NCBI RefSeq assembly: GCF_964355755.1
Contig: NC_092670.1
Span: 38,551,795 to 38,615,794 of the forward strand
Direction of reading: 5' to 3'
Length of the DNA stretch: 64,000 nucleotides
Source of the DNA: Antedon mediterranea
Taxonomy: Eukaryota; Echinodermata; Crinoidea; Comatulida; Antedonidae
Both the position numbers and the translations under genes were made by a program. The stretch's first letter is position 1; every line of letters starts with the position of its first letter. The notes under the pieces were generated by a model. The model was not told the origin of the DNA. It did no database searches and saw only the letters and a program-made list of their open reading frames with translations. Shown piece by piece: positions 12,201 to 27,200 of this stretch.

Positions 12201-15200
12201 AGACAGAGCTTTCCTTGCGTTGCGTCCTAGGGGGAACCAAAGTTTATTTGCCATATTAGGTTTTTTCTAAACTAAGGTGATTAAGAGTGAAGTTGTTTGT
12301 CATCTGACAGGATTTGAACCAATGACTCCGGAGATCAAAAGCCAAACATCTTAACAATTAAGATTTACTCATTATATTTTTGTGTTCTAGGTGTGGTTGA
12401 AACAGATCTAGATTTGTTCTGGTTTAATTGGCTGGTAGATCTTTGGTGTAGTCCAAGCTTTACTCCAGTGGTTGCAGCTTGCGTTGCTTACGAAACAATG
12501 CAGCCGCTAGCAGATGATCTCTGTGCAGATTTGGTCCATAGTCTTGGTCCATTTTCAGGTAAGACATTTGTGACATGATTCGCGCATCTAGTATACTAAA
12601 ACTTTCACCATACACAGATAATTGTATCTATAATTAGGCCGTGGGAAATTTTATGCTTCTCATTGGCTCGTTCTCATTTTGAAGCGCTTTTTAGGTAAAC
12701 TCTCATCACAAGATTTTAATTGCATGCGCAAATGCAGCTGGATAAGTTGTAAATGCAGTGGCAACCAAACTAGGCATATACCCAGTTATTCTAACTCTAT
12801 GCCAACAAATTGTAAAAATATATTAAAAGAAGAAAAATAAGGTAGGACTTCCAGTTGGCACCATCCAACTCATGTTCTTTTTCTTTAAAAAAAACAAAAA
12901 TGCAGGGATGACAAGAACCATGTCATCTATTTCCTTTGGCCTTGTTTTTTTTTGCAAGCGCTGTCAACACTATCAAACTTTATGTGACAAAAAATTGTGA
13001 TGTGCCCTTGTATGGGACATGATGATGTCATATCACTAATACCATATTTGGGGACATCACACTTTTTTGTCAAACTAGTTTGATAGTGTAGACAGACCTT
13101 TATTTTACAATTTACTTGATGAAACATAAACAGGCCATGATATACTGTGACTACACAGTACATTGCATCCAAATTTTGGCGATTTAGTGACCACAACCAT
13201 ATTTCCGATCTTGATCTGTTGTTTTCCCATGGTCTATTTTTAGATAAGCCTTAAGAAGGTAAGCCTTAAGGAGGTAAGCCTTAAGGAGGTAAGCCTTAAG
13301 AAGGTAAGCCTAAAGGAGGTCAGCACAAGGCTAAATTATCTTTCACTATCCCAGTCAATCCGCTTCAAATCCTTGTCATCCTACTCAGATATCCCGCTCT
13401 TTTCCTACTCATTCCACTTTGACACGGTCAAGGGTGTGACATTTTGAGTGCTTGTCAGGGTACTAATTCATCTTAATCCATTTCAACAAGGCCCAGGAAT
13501 TTGATCATTTCCTCTGGTTTACCAATTAATATATTTGACACAATAAAGAGTTTTTAAAGTGATACATTTGCATATTCATAATTATGCGCAAAACTTTTCT
13601 TATGTTATATGTTGTCTATTATAGTTTTCAAAACACTCTTAAAAACCCATCTTTTTTCTTTGTAATTTCTTTCTGTTTTTTCTCAGCGCTTTGGGACAAT
13701 CTTTTGATTGTATAAGCGCTATATAAATCCAACAACAGTACATTACATTTAATGTGACATAATAGTTATTCACTCCGACCAAAAACTGTATTGAAAAAAA
13801 AAATTATTTTCCTGAAAAAGTGTAATTTAAAGCAAAAAATACTTAATTTATCTGTCAGACAATGGTTTTTGGTTAAAATTAACAGTTTATTTTTTTATAA
13901 GTGAAATAATTTTTTTTTAAACAGAAGTGAATAACTTTATTCAAATTGCAAAATAGCCTAATAAAGTCTGATTTTATTAATCTTCATTTTTCATGTTTTT
14001 GGAGGACAATACATCTTTAAATTTCAGCACACATAAAATAACAAGCATGATAATTTTTTTTTTAAATAGCCTGTCACAGTAAGGTGAACCCTGACCCCTA
14101 CTATGCAGCTTGTCAGTCCGACGTATGTAGCTGCGCTGAGGGCGCCAACTGTCATTGTAATATTTATTCGCAATACGCAGCTGATTGTAGTGCAAATATG
14201 GTCACCGTTTCCTGGCGACCAACAACTAAAGGATGCTGTGAGTAGACATTCAAATATTTTTTATCTTATAAATTGTTTAATTATAATTTTCAGATACCAT
14301 TTATGCCCTAGTATTAATTGTCATTTGTATATAAGCTCTCAACTTAGCATGAGGTTAGGACATAATATTGGATGTAAACTAGTTGGCCAATCACAAGCAA
14401 CAGTTTGGATAATAAATTTCTTGTAATTGGTCAGATTAATTTCCTTTTGCTTTCGTCCTTGTATCCAAATCTTTTGATTTATTTAATAATAATAACAATT
14501 TTTAATACTAATTATAAGTGACCCAAGAATATTACATTATGGCTTAAAAAAAAAAATTAAAAAATAAGGTGACACAATAACAATTAGTGCAACTAAAAAA
14601 AAAATGGTACAAGAACAATATAGTGCATCAGTATCCATTGTACAGTACCTAAAGCACTGTCTACACTAGCAAACTTTATGTGATAAAAAATGTGATGTGC
14701 CCATGTATGGACACAATGATTTCATATCACTACCATATTTGGGCACATTACACTTTTTTTTGTCAAACTAGATAGTGTAAACAGAGCTTTATTAATTAAG
14801 AAATAACCTCAATACATTTGATTATACATTTTTTATGGTTAATAATTATGTCTTAAATAATACTTCATAGCTCTCGTTTGTCCTGTTGGAACTCAATACA
14901 GTGAATGCCACAACACGTGCAAATCCTCTTGTGGAGCCCAACTATCTGAGGTCAAATGTCATGACACGTGTGTATCGGGTTGCTCATGTCCTCCGGGGAT
15001 GGTCTTCGATACAAACGGCTACTGTATTCCTGAAGACAGCTGCGAATGTCAGGCGTTTGGAAGATCGTTTGATTCTACAGACATACTAAGCCTTGAATGC
15101 AGTAAATGGTAAGATGAGTATTACTTTATCTTTTATATTCCAGATGTTGTCAAAATTGGCAAATATGATTTAAATACAAAATATAGATACTTTACTTAAT

Positions 15201-18200
15201 TTAAATTTTAGTTTTTTCACATGATGAAAGAAATCAGTTTAAATCATATTATGTAACATATAAAAATGCTTTATTGTTGTAAAATTACATTCTTCACAAA
15301 TGTAAAGACATACTCAGACAGCGTTGTAAGTCGAGACCCAATAAGTTGTATTGTCGGGCGAAAATTGAACATGTTTCATGTTTCCCGGCGACCTAAAACC
15401 ATGCAACTTTGTCTCAAGACGGGATTCACCTCAAACAGCACCGAAAAGTCTTTGTCGGGAATTGTCTTATGCTGTCTGAATTAGCCTTAAGGTAATTAGT
15501 TAATAAAATGATTTTGTTCATAGTTCATGTGAAAAGGGGTCATGGAACTGTATATCAACTGGTTGTTACTGTGGCGAAAATGCTGAACTAACCGATTGCA
15601 AGCTACCAAATGAATGCCAAAAGACATGTGCAACTTTAAAGAGTGAAGCAGTCTGTTCTGACACTACATGCTTCCCAGGATGTCAATGTTCATCTGGATA
15701 TGTGTTAGACGAAGTGTCTCGTAAATGTGTTTTGCCGTCTGATTGTTCATGCTACCATGGTGGAGTGGCGTATGCCTCTGGATCTGAGGCAAATATTGGT
15801 TGCAAGAGTTGGTAAGTAGAATTTAATTGATAAATTGATGGGAAAATTTGTTTTTGTTTTTTTCATTTCTAAAAACAATTATGGTGCAGACCTTTCTACC
15901 GGTTTGTTCTCCCTTTATAAGTCAAGTCTAACGCTCTGTCTACACTATCAAACTTTATGTGACACAAAAATGTGATGTGCCCATACAGTATATGGACATG
16001 ATGATGTCATATCACTACCATATTTGGGCATATCACTACCATTTTTTTTAAAACTAGTTTTATAGTGTAGACAGAGCTTTAAGGTGTTTTGTTTAACTGA
16101 TGGAGTGCCCCCACAATTCTACTATTCATTTATAGTTTTACTGTATATCCTTCTTCGGATTGTGAATAAAACAAATAAATAATTATTATGCATAATTCTG
16201 TTGTTTAGTCAATGTTTAATTCCAATATTTTGCAATTACTGCAGTAATTTTATATTTATTTTTATAGTTCTTGTTCTGGTGGGGAATGGACATGCAATAC
16301 TGACAAATGTCAAGGTATGATAATCTTACTGTTGTATCTTGCTTATTATACTTGTATTATTGTGTACAAGTATTGACACCCAGAGACAGTGTGTACCAAA
16401 TTCTAAAAACATTCCTATTTGGGGAAACTGGTTGTACCTAAAGTCATTTTAATTGTATATAATTAATTAATTAACTAATTATATAACTCAACTCTATTAG
16501 TAAACTGGCTGTATTACATTAGGTGGTAAAAATCAGTCCCGAAGTATGTATCAACTTTCTATACTATTGAATAAAGACTCAAGACTAAGCCACAATTTGC
16601 TGAAATTTGCTCTTAATATAATGTATATTATTTGTGATAGAACCATTTTAATTTTAACTTCTTGTAGGCTCATGTATGGCATGGGGCGAATCCCATTTCA
16701 CCTCTTTTGATGGTCAAATGTTTGACTTCTCCGGTAACTGCCAATATGATTTGGTAAGCGTGAACGATGTGGCAAATAATATGAGATTCAACATTGGAAT
16801 TCGAAATGAAGTTTGCAGTACCTCAGGACTAACATGTATCAAAGCTGTTATAATCAAACAATTTGATCAAGGTATTAATTTATTTTTATTATTTTTATGT
16901 GACTATTTTCAAGACAGATAAGATTTTAAAAAAGTTAAAATGGTGGAGTAAGAGTAGTTACTCTGGCCATGACTATTACTTGCTACTGACAAATTATGTA
17001 CTTTTCTAAACTTGTCGAATAAATAATGTTTTTACTATTATTAATGATGTTGGTTGTTTCAATAGAGAATAACATAGATTTACCGTCAATGATAAACTAA
17101 CACAGTAGTACAGATTTCAGAAAACTACAGTATGAGTATACACAAATGAATACAGGCAACTTTATTTTTATTATAATATTTTTTTGTTTTTACCAGTTGT
17201 GGGCCAATGGGACACTTTAAAACTGGTACAAGGTGCTCCAGTAGTTGCCCCACGGGGCGCAGGTCTAAGTTTAAGAGAGCGTGGTCAATACATCATTGTT
17301 GATTCTTGCCTTGGCTATACAATCTTGTGGAACAGAGGAACATGGTTGCAAGTCAAAGTTCAACCTTTCTTAAGAAATAAGGTAAATTCAGCAACAATTA
17401 TGTATATACCTGTTTACTATGAGTTTCTCTATCTTTCTTATATTTAGACAAATTGCCAAGGATAACCATAAGCAAATTCATTCACTAGACAAACATATAC
17501 ACAAAATGCTTTACATAAACAAAGTCTTTGGGAATGGAGTTGTAATTTGTCTTTAGAAAAAATCCTGACATGGCAGGACTTGAACCCAAGGACCCTTGGA
17601 TTGGTAGTGGTGCATGGCTATACCAATCCAAGGGTCCTGGGTCCACTACGTAGAGATGTTACTGTATAAGTGATTGATAGCAAAATAATTTGAATGTTTT
17701 AAATTTTATTTTGTGTAGGTTAATGGTCTATGTGGTAATTTCGACGGCAATAAAACCAATGATTTTCAATCAAGAGACAGCAATGAAGTAATGTCAGTGG
17801 TGGACTTTGGAAACAGTTGGAAGGTATTGTTCTATCTTGTCTATCTTTCAAATACACTATAATATATATCTCTGTTTTAAGATTTGCATGATAAAAATTA
17901 TTTTGTTACAAAGTTGATATACACCATGTACTGTAAAACCATGGAGCCTTTGCAGCCAAGCTGAATTGGGGATTTTTTTTGTGCAAAATCCAATTTAATT
18001 TTCATTTCAAGTCATTATCAACTTTTTTTCAAAGGTGCATAGAACATGCCCAGATACCAGCCCAATTGTAGTGGAACCTTGTGCATCTTCTCCTCATCTG
18101 GAGTTGTGGGCACAGAAGAAGTGTAGCGTCATCACAGGGTCAAAGTTCAGAGCATGTCACGGTCTTGTATCACCAAAACCGTTCTATGATAAGTGTGTGT

Positions 18201-21200
18201 CTGACACCTGCGCTTGTGACTTTGGTGCTGACTGTGAATGTATGTGTACTGCTATTGCGGCATATGCCCAGGAGTGTAATGAACACGGAGTACATGTTTC
18301 ATGGAGGACGGATAACCTTTGTCGTAAGTGGCACATGTGAATACTTCAACTACTAAAGCTCTGTCTACACTATCAGACTAGTTTTACAAAAACGTGTGCC
18401 CAAATATGGTAGTTATCTGTTATCATTGTGTCTACATATATAGGCATATCACTTTTTTTGTCAATACCTCATCTGACTAGTTTGACAAAAAAGTGTGCCC
18501 AAATATGGTATTGATATGATGTCATTGTATCTATATATGGGCATATCACTTTTTTTGTCACATAGTTTGATAATGTATACAGAGCTTTACTATATTAAAA
18601 AGAACAGTCAAAATAATAAATGTCATTAGCGATGTAGCAAAGTTAAACTATGTAATGTAGTGTAGTTATATCTAGGCGTGATTTGGACACAACTGATAAT
18701 TTGTCCCTAGGTCATTGCAAATTGAATTACCCTAATTTCACTCTCTGTCATTCTAACTGTAACTTTGCCAACATTTGCAAATAAAATGTGAATCTACAAC
18801 CTAACTTTGTTATTGTTAAGCTCTGTCTACACTAACAGACTAGTGATGTGCCCAAATATGGTAGTGATGGTCAAATGTGGTAGTGATATGACATAATCAT
18901 GTCCATATATGGGCGCATCACATTTTTTTTATAGTACTAAATACTGTATTTCTTTTAAATTTTATAAATCATTCTTTAATGTTTTAAATTTCAGCAATGC
19001 AGTGTGCTAGTGCCGGTGCTATCAGCGGTCCTGAATGCTTGCAATACAGTCCTTGTGTCGATGTATGTGGTGGAACCTGTATTGAAGGATGCTGTCCAAA
19101 GAATGCAATTATGTACAATGGTGTTTGTATCGAACCAGATGATGAATGTCCAAGTTGTGGTACTGGTTATCAAATTGCCACCTATGGTAAGCTCATCTTC
19201 AACGAACGAATCACTAAACGAAGTAGTAACTACGATAATAGATACTTTTACCGTTTGAAAACTATATGTGTATAATTTCAACACTAAAAGAAAAACAACT
19301 ACAAATTTTTTTTTTTTTGTACATATTGTATCGGTATTGGTAGAAATTTGTGTTAAATTAGACAGCCTCACTTGAGACACACCCTGCCCATGACAGGAGT
19401 AAACGGTGCTATGTCAGACACACCCTGCCCATGACAGGAGTAAACGGTGCTATGTCAGACACATCCTGCCCATGACAGGAGTAAACAATGCTATGTCAGA
19501 CACACCCTGCCCATGACAGGAGTAAACGGTGCTATGTCAGACACACCCTGCCCATGACAGGAGTAAACGGTGCTATGTCAGACACACCCTGCCCATGACA
19601 GGAGTAAATGGTGCTATGTCAGACACACCCTGCCCATGACAGGAGTAAACGGTGCTATGTCAGACACACCCTGCCCATGACAGGAGTAAACGGTGCTATG
19701 TCAGACACACCCTACCCATGACAGGAGTAAACGGTGCTATGTCAGACACACCCTGCCCATGACAGGAGTAAACGGTGCTATGTCAGACACACCCTGCCCA
19801 TGACAGGAGTAAACGGTGCTATGTCAGACACACCCTGCCCATGACAGGAGTAAACGGTGCTATGTCGGACAACAATGAAGTGTATAAGACTTAACGTTTA
19901 GAAATGTATTGGTTTTCTAAGTACATACCGTTATTGTTAAAAAATAACATTGTTTTTGTAGGTATTACATACAGTTATCGGTATTATCAATTCTTTTGGA
20001 CGATTACTGAGGGATACAAAATCACTTGGACATACCTAGGAAATTGTAAGTTTTATGCAAATTATAGAACTTTGACATCAATTATTTTATAGCTGTATTA
20101 GCTGTATCAACACAGCTACCATAAGTGAATTAATAATGATAATATCCTGGATTTATATAGCGCCTAATGTTGTGAAACCCCAGTTATTTTTTAGGGATAA
20201 AACACGTATGGAAACATACTCTCATAATGCAGCTAGTAATCAGCGCGAATTAAAAAGTAATATGTACACTATGTAAACAAATTTGAATTAAAATAATGTA
20301 TTTAATTCATTTAGCATATTGCTGGACTCGGTGGTTTGATGATGAAAATGGTGGAAATGTCTCCCCATCTGCAAACTATGAGGTTGAATCAATTGATGAC
20401 ATCTATGCTCGGTATCCATCTTTGAGCTGTAGAAATCCAACAGCAATCCAATGCCAGACCACTGATGGAGTTGGCTTCGATCAAACTTCACAGAATGTAC
20501 AGTGTGATCCAAGCTATGGTTTAAGATGTACAAACAGTCCAGGAAACACATGTTACAACTATAAAATCAGATTTATTTGCTCAGATTTGTGCAGTCAATA
20601 TTTAATTCGCGAGTATGGATTGATTGGTGGTTCTAGCTCTACAGGTGGCACATATGTATCTGGTGGAAGTACTGGATCACACGTTTCTGGTGGCACTCAA
20701 ACTGGTGGAGGTGGCACTGCAACTGGTGGCACTGTATCAGTTGGAACACAAACAGGAAATGTTGGTGAAGGAGATTCAGAAACAAGTGGCGGCATGGGTG
20801 CAGGAACCAGTGGCACTGCTGCAGGTGAAACACCAGCTAGTGGTGGCATGGGTGCAGGAACCAGTGGCACTGCTGCAGGTGAAACACCAGCTAGTGGCGG
20901 CATGGGTGCTGAGATTGTTTCAGGGCACGATGATAAAGATACTGAACCAAAAGATCCTAGTGAAGATGAAGAGCCATCTGGTGAAGTTGATACTGATTCT
21001 CCAGATTCTAGAACTGATGGTGCTGCGACAGGTGAAACACCAGCTAGTGGCGGCATGGGTGCTGAAATTGTTTCAGAGCAAGATGGTAAAGATACTGAAC
21101 CAAAAGATCCTAGTGAAGATGAAGAGCCATCTCGTGAAGTTGATACTGATGCTCCAGATTCAGGAACCGATGGTGCTGCAGGTGAAACACCAGCTAGTGG

Positions 21201-24200
21201 AGGAACGGGTGCTGAAATTGTATCAGGGCAAGATGGTAAAGATACTGAACCAAAAGATTCTGGTGAAGATGAAGAGCCGTCTGGTGAAGTTGATACTGAT
21301 GCTCCAGATTCAGGAACTGATGGTACTGCAGGTGAAACACCAACTAGTGGTGGCATGGGTGCTGAAATTGTATCAGGGCAAGATGGTAAAGATACTGAAC
21401 CAAAAGATTCTGGTGAAGATGAAGAGCCATCTGGTGAAGTTGATACTGATGCTCCAGATTCTGGAACTGATGGTGCTGCAGGTGAAACACCAACTAGTGG
21501 TGGCATGGGTGCTGAAATTGTATCGGGGCAAGATGGTAAAGATACTGAACCAAAAGGTTCTGGTGAAGATGAAGAGCCAGAGCCGTCTGGTGAAGTTGAT
21601 ACTGATGCTCCAGATTCTGGAACTGATGGTGCTGCAGGTGAAACACCAGCTAGTGGCGGCACGGGTGCTGAAATTGTATCAGGGCAAGATGGTAAAGATA
21701 CTGAACCAAAAGATTCTGGTGAAGATAAAGAGCCATCTGGTGAAGTTGATACTGATGCTCCAGATTCAGGAACTGATGGTACTGCAGGTGAAACACCAAC
21801 TAGTGGTGGCATGGGTGCTGAAATTGTATCGGGGCAAGATGGTAAAGATACTGAACCAAAAGATTCTGGTGAAGATGAAGAGCCATCTGGTGAAGTTGGT
21901 ACTGATGCTCCAGATTCTGGAACTGATGGTGCTGCAGGTGAAACACCAACTAGTGGTGGCATGGGTGCTGAAATTGTATCGGGGCAAGATGGTAAAGATA
22001 CTGAACCAAAAGATTCTGGTGAAGATGAAGAGCCGTCTGGTGAAGTTGATACTGATGCTCCAGATTCAGGAACCGATGGTGCTGCAGGTGAAACACCAGC
22101 TAGTGGAGGAACGGGTGCTGAAATTGTATCAGGGCAAGATGGTAAAGATACTGAACCAAAAGATTCTGGTGAAGATGAAGAGCCGTCTGGTGAAGTTGAT
22201 ACTGATGCTCCAGATTCAGGAACTGATGGTACTGCAGGTGAAACACCAACTAGTGGTGGCATGGGTGCTGAAATTGTATCGGGGCAAGATGGTAAAGATA
22301 CTGAACCAAAAGATTCTGGTGAAGATGAAGAGCCATCTGGTGAAGTTGATACTGATGCTCCAGATTCTGGAACTGATGGTGCTGCAGGTGAAACACCAAC
22401 TAGTGGTGGCATGGGTGCTGAAATTGTATCGGGGCAAGATGGTAAAGATACTGAACCAAAAGATTCTGGTGAAGATGAAGAGCCAGAGCCGTCTGGTGAA
22501 GTTGATACTGATGCTCCAGATTCTGGAACTGATGGTGCTGCAGGTGAAACACCAGCTAGTGGCGGCACGGGTGCTGAAATTGTATCGGGGCAAGATGGTA
22601 AAGATACTGAACCTAAAGATTCTGGTGAAGATAAAGAGCCATCTGGTGAAGTTGATACTGATGCTCCAGATTCAGGAACTGATGGTACTGCAGGTGAAAC
22701 ACCAACTAGTGGTGGCATGGGTGCTGAAATTGTATCGGGGCAAGATGGTAAAGATACTGAACCAAAAGATTCTGGTGAAGATGAAGAGCCATCTGGTGAA
22801 GTTGGTACTGATGCTCCAGATTCTGGAACTGATGGTGCTGCAGGTGAAACACCAACTAGTGGTGGCATGGGTGCTGAAATTGAATCGGGGCAAGATGGTA
22901 AAGATACTGAACCAAAAGATTCTGGTGAAGATGAAGAGCCGTCTGGTGAAGTTGATACTGATGCTCCAGATTCTGGAACTGATGGTGCTGCAGGTGAAAC
23001 ACCAACTAGTGGTGGCATGGGTGCTGAAATTTCAACTGGTGCGACTCAACCAAGTGGTCCATATCTTGATGCTGAAGGTAGATGATTGTTATTTTATTAA
23101 TGTATATTGTACTGCATAATTTTGTAATAATGTTTTATATTTTAATTATTTACTCCAAAGTGTATATGTATGTGTACATCTATACAATTACAATTGTTAC
23201 AACTGTAAAACAATGCAACCATTAATGTAATAATAATTCTTAACTTGTTACTTTATAAAGGTTATTGCTGGACACAATGGTTTGATGACGAGAATGGTGG
23301 TGAGGTATCTCCATCAGCTCAATTTGAAAGTGAATTTATCACAGACATTTTCGCAATGTATCCAACACAGAGCTGTAGATATCCTACAGGGATTAACTGT
23401 CAAACAATTGATGGTATTTCTTACGACCAAACCTCTCAAAACGTCCAATGTGACGCAAGATTTGGTTTGAAGTGTGTGAACAACCAAGGCGAAACATGTT
23501 TAAACTATAAGATTCGCCTTGTTTGTGCTGAGTTATGTAGTCAGGAAGGAGTACCAGAATTGATAACAGATGCTGATGGATCGCAACCAGGTGGCGGAGC
23601 GAGTGGAACAGGATCTGACAGCACCAGTGTCACAGATTCTGGCACAGACTCCGAAACATCTGGTACTGGTATAAGTGAAGAAAACAGTAAAATAGTAACT
23701 GAAGTTACTACTGGAACAAACGGTGCTTCAGTAGGACCACTCCCCAGTATATCAGGTAAATTAATAGTTGATTACTGAATAATAGATTCAATTTAGATAT
23801 AAGTTCTTTGGAAATTTTGTAACGATTTTATTTAAAATAAAATGTTGAAAAATTGTGTCATTAACAGAAATGCTAAAATTGTTAAATCAATTTAATTTAA
23901 CTTTCTGCATTTTTAGACTACTGTTGGACACAATGGTTTGATGATGAAAATGGTGGTAATGTTTCTCCTTTTAACAAATATGAGATTGAATCTATTGATG
24001 ACATCTATGCAAGATATCCAACTTTGAGTTGCAAGAACCCTAAAGGAATCCAATGTCATGCTCCCAGTGGAAAGTATGATCACAATGTTCAATGTGATAC
24101 AGTCTTTGGCTTAAGATGTACAAACACCAAAGAAAAAACATGTATCAATTACAGAATTCGACTCATCTGCCCAGAATTATGTAGTCAACAGGGAGTTACA

Positions 24201-27200
24201 GATTCAGGCTCTATGGCAGGACAAGGTGGCATAGATTCTGGTTCAACAACTGGAGGATCACACACCAGTGGAGGGATGAGTGGAACAGTTGTATCTGGTG
24301 GTAGTGATGGTACAGACTCTGGAGCATCCGGTGCTACTGGAGGATCACAAACCAGTGGAGGCATGAGTGGAACAGTTGTATCTGGTGGAACAGACTCTGG
24401 AGCATCAGGTGCTACCGGAGGATCACAAACCAGTGGAGACATGAGCGGAACAGATGTATCTGGTGGTAGTGATGGTACAGACACTGGAGCATCCAGTGCT
24501 ACTGGAGGATCACAAACTAGTGGAGGCATGAGTGGAACAGTTGTATCTGGTGGTACTGATGGTACAGACTCTGGAGCATCAGTTGCTGCTGGAGGATCAC
24601 AAACCAGTGGAGGCATGAGTGGAACAGATGCATCTGTTGGTACTGATGGTACAGATTCAGGAGCATCAGGTGCTACTGGAGGATCACACACCAGTGGAGG
24701 AATGACTGGAACAGTTGTATCTGGTGGTACTGATGGTACAGACTCTGGAGCGTCCGGTGCTACTGGAGGATCACAAACCAGTGGAGGCATGAGTGGAACA
24801 GATGTATCTGGTGGTACTGAAATTTCAGAAGGTGAATCCCAACCAAGTGGTCCTTATCTTGATGCTGCAGGTAGATTATTTTATTGTTATTATAGAATTC
24901 CATATTAAATACTTTAGTTTACCTTTTTTATCTTTATTTCAATCAAATGAAAACAAGTTTTAATATGGAAATTTATTATTATTATTATTGTATTTTTATT
25001 ATCATCATAATTACAAGTCAAATTGGGTTGTTTAATTTTGTATAAACATTTTGAAATGATAAACAATATACATACATTACAACTATAAAAGCAAAACAAA
25101 GATAAATATATGATATCATTCTTAACTTATTGCTTTTGGTAGGTTATTGCTGGACACAATGGTTTGATGACGAGAATGGTGGTAACGTATCTCCATCAGC
25201 TCAATTTGAAAGTGAATTTATCACAGACATTTTCGCAATGTATCCAACACAGAGCTGTAGATATCCTACAGGAATTAAATGTCAAACAATTGATGGTATT
25301 TCTTACGACCAAACCTCTCAAAATGTGCAATGTGACGCAAGATTTGGTTTGAAGTGTGTCAACAACCAAGGCGAAACATGTTTAAATTATAAGATTCGCC
25401 TTGTTTGTGCTGAGTTATGTAGTCAGGAAGGAGTACCAGAATTGATAACAGATGCTGATGGATCGCAACCAGGTGGCGGAGCGAGTGGAAAAGGATCTGA
25501 CAGCACCAGTGTCCCAGATTCTGGCACAGACTCCGAAACATCTGGTACTGGTATAAGTGAAGAAAATAGTAAAATAGTAACTGAAGTTACTACTGGAACA
25601 AACGGTGCTTCAGTAGGACCACTCCCCAGTATATCAGGTAAATTAATAGTTGATTACTGAATAATAGATTCAATTTAGATATAAGTTCTTTGGAAATTTT
25701 GTAACGATTTTATTTAAAATAAAATGTTGAAAAATTTTGTCATTAACAGAAATGCTAAAATTGTTAAATCAATTTAATTTAACTTTCTGCATTTTTAGAT
25801 TACTGTTGGACACAATGGTTTGATGATGAAAATGGTGGTAATGTTTCTCCTTTTAACAAATATGAGATTGAATCTATTGATGACATCTATGCAAGATATC
25901 CAACTTTGAGTTGTAAAAACCCTAAAGGAATCCAATGTCATGCTCCTAGTGGAAAGTATGATCACAATGTTCAATGTGATACAGTCTTTGGCTTAAGGTG
26001 TACAAACACCAAAGAAAAAACATGTATCAATTACAGAATTCGACTCATCTGCCCAGAATTATGTAGTCAACAGGGAGTTACAGATTCAGGCTCTATGGCA
26101 GGACAAGGTGGCATAGATTCTGGTTCAACAACTGGAGGATCACACACCAGTGGAGGGATGAGTGGAACAGTTGTATCTGGTGGTAGTGATGGTACAGACT
26201 CTGGAGCATCAGGTGCTACTGGAGGATCACAAACCAGTGGTGGAGGCATTAGTGGTACAGTTGTATCTGGTGGTAGTGATGGTACAGACTCTGGAGCATC
26301 AGGTGCAACTGGAGGAACACACACCAGTGGAGGAATGAGTGGAACAGTTGTATCTGGTGGTACTGATGATACAGACTCTGGAGCATCCGGTGCTACTGGA
26401 GGATCACACACCAGTGGAGGAATGAGTGGTACAGTTGTATCTGGTGGTACTGATGGTACAGATTCTGGAGCATCCGGTACTACTGGAGGATCACAAACCA
26501 GTGAAGGAATAAGTGGTACAGTTGTATCTGGTGGTACTGATGATACAGACTCTGGAGCATCCGGTGCTACTGGAGGATCACACACCAGTGGAGGAATGAG
26601 TGGTACAGTTGTATCTGGTGGTACTGATGATACAGACTCTAAAGCATCCGGTGCTACTGGAGGATCACAAACCAGTGAAGGAATAAGTGGTACAGTTGTA
26701 TCTGGTGGTACTGATGGTACAGATTCTGGAGCATCCGGTACTACTGGAGGATCACACACCAGTGGAGGCATGAGTGGAACAGTTGTATCTGGTGGTACTG
26801 ATGGTACAGATTCTGGAGCATCAGGTTCGACTGGAGGATCACAAACCAGTGGAGGCATGAGTGGAACAGTTGTATCTGGTGGTACTGATGGTACAGACTC
26901 TGGAGCATCAGGTGCTACTGGAGGATCACAAGCCAGTGGAGGCATGAGTGGAACAGTTGTATCTGGTGGTACTGATGGTACAGACTCTGGAGCATCAGGT
27001 GCTACAGGAGGATCACAAACCAGTGGAACAGTTGTGCCTGGTGGTACAGGAGTAAAGATACCCACTGTTACAGGTACTTTAAGGATTATTACCAATAACC
27101 AAAATATTATTAAAAAACCATTTTAAATGAAACAACAGTTTACAGTATTGTTTCAATGTAAAAAAAATTAACTAAATAGGAAAATTTATTTATACAATTT

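Noticed and set aside
12300-12350. Possible tRNA gene (GGATTTGAACC on the minus strand resembles a B box)
   Set aside because: No cloverleaf can be folded and no A box is found. It is at most a fragment of a tRNA-derived repeat.
19377-19870. Minisatellite considered as a CRISPR array
   Set aside because: The 41-bp units are contiguous with no unique spacers, and the genome is eukaryotic.
20697-23018. Minus-strand open frame of 773 codons and a second plus-strand frame of 831 codons across the acidic repeat
   Set aside because: All repeat units are multiples of three, so a frame without stops in one unit stays open throughout. No start, splice or domain evidence supports either frame, and the plus-strand frame in phase with CysD is clearly the real one.
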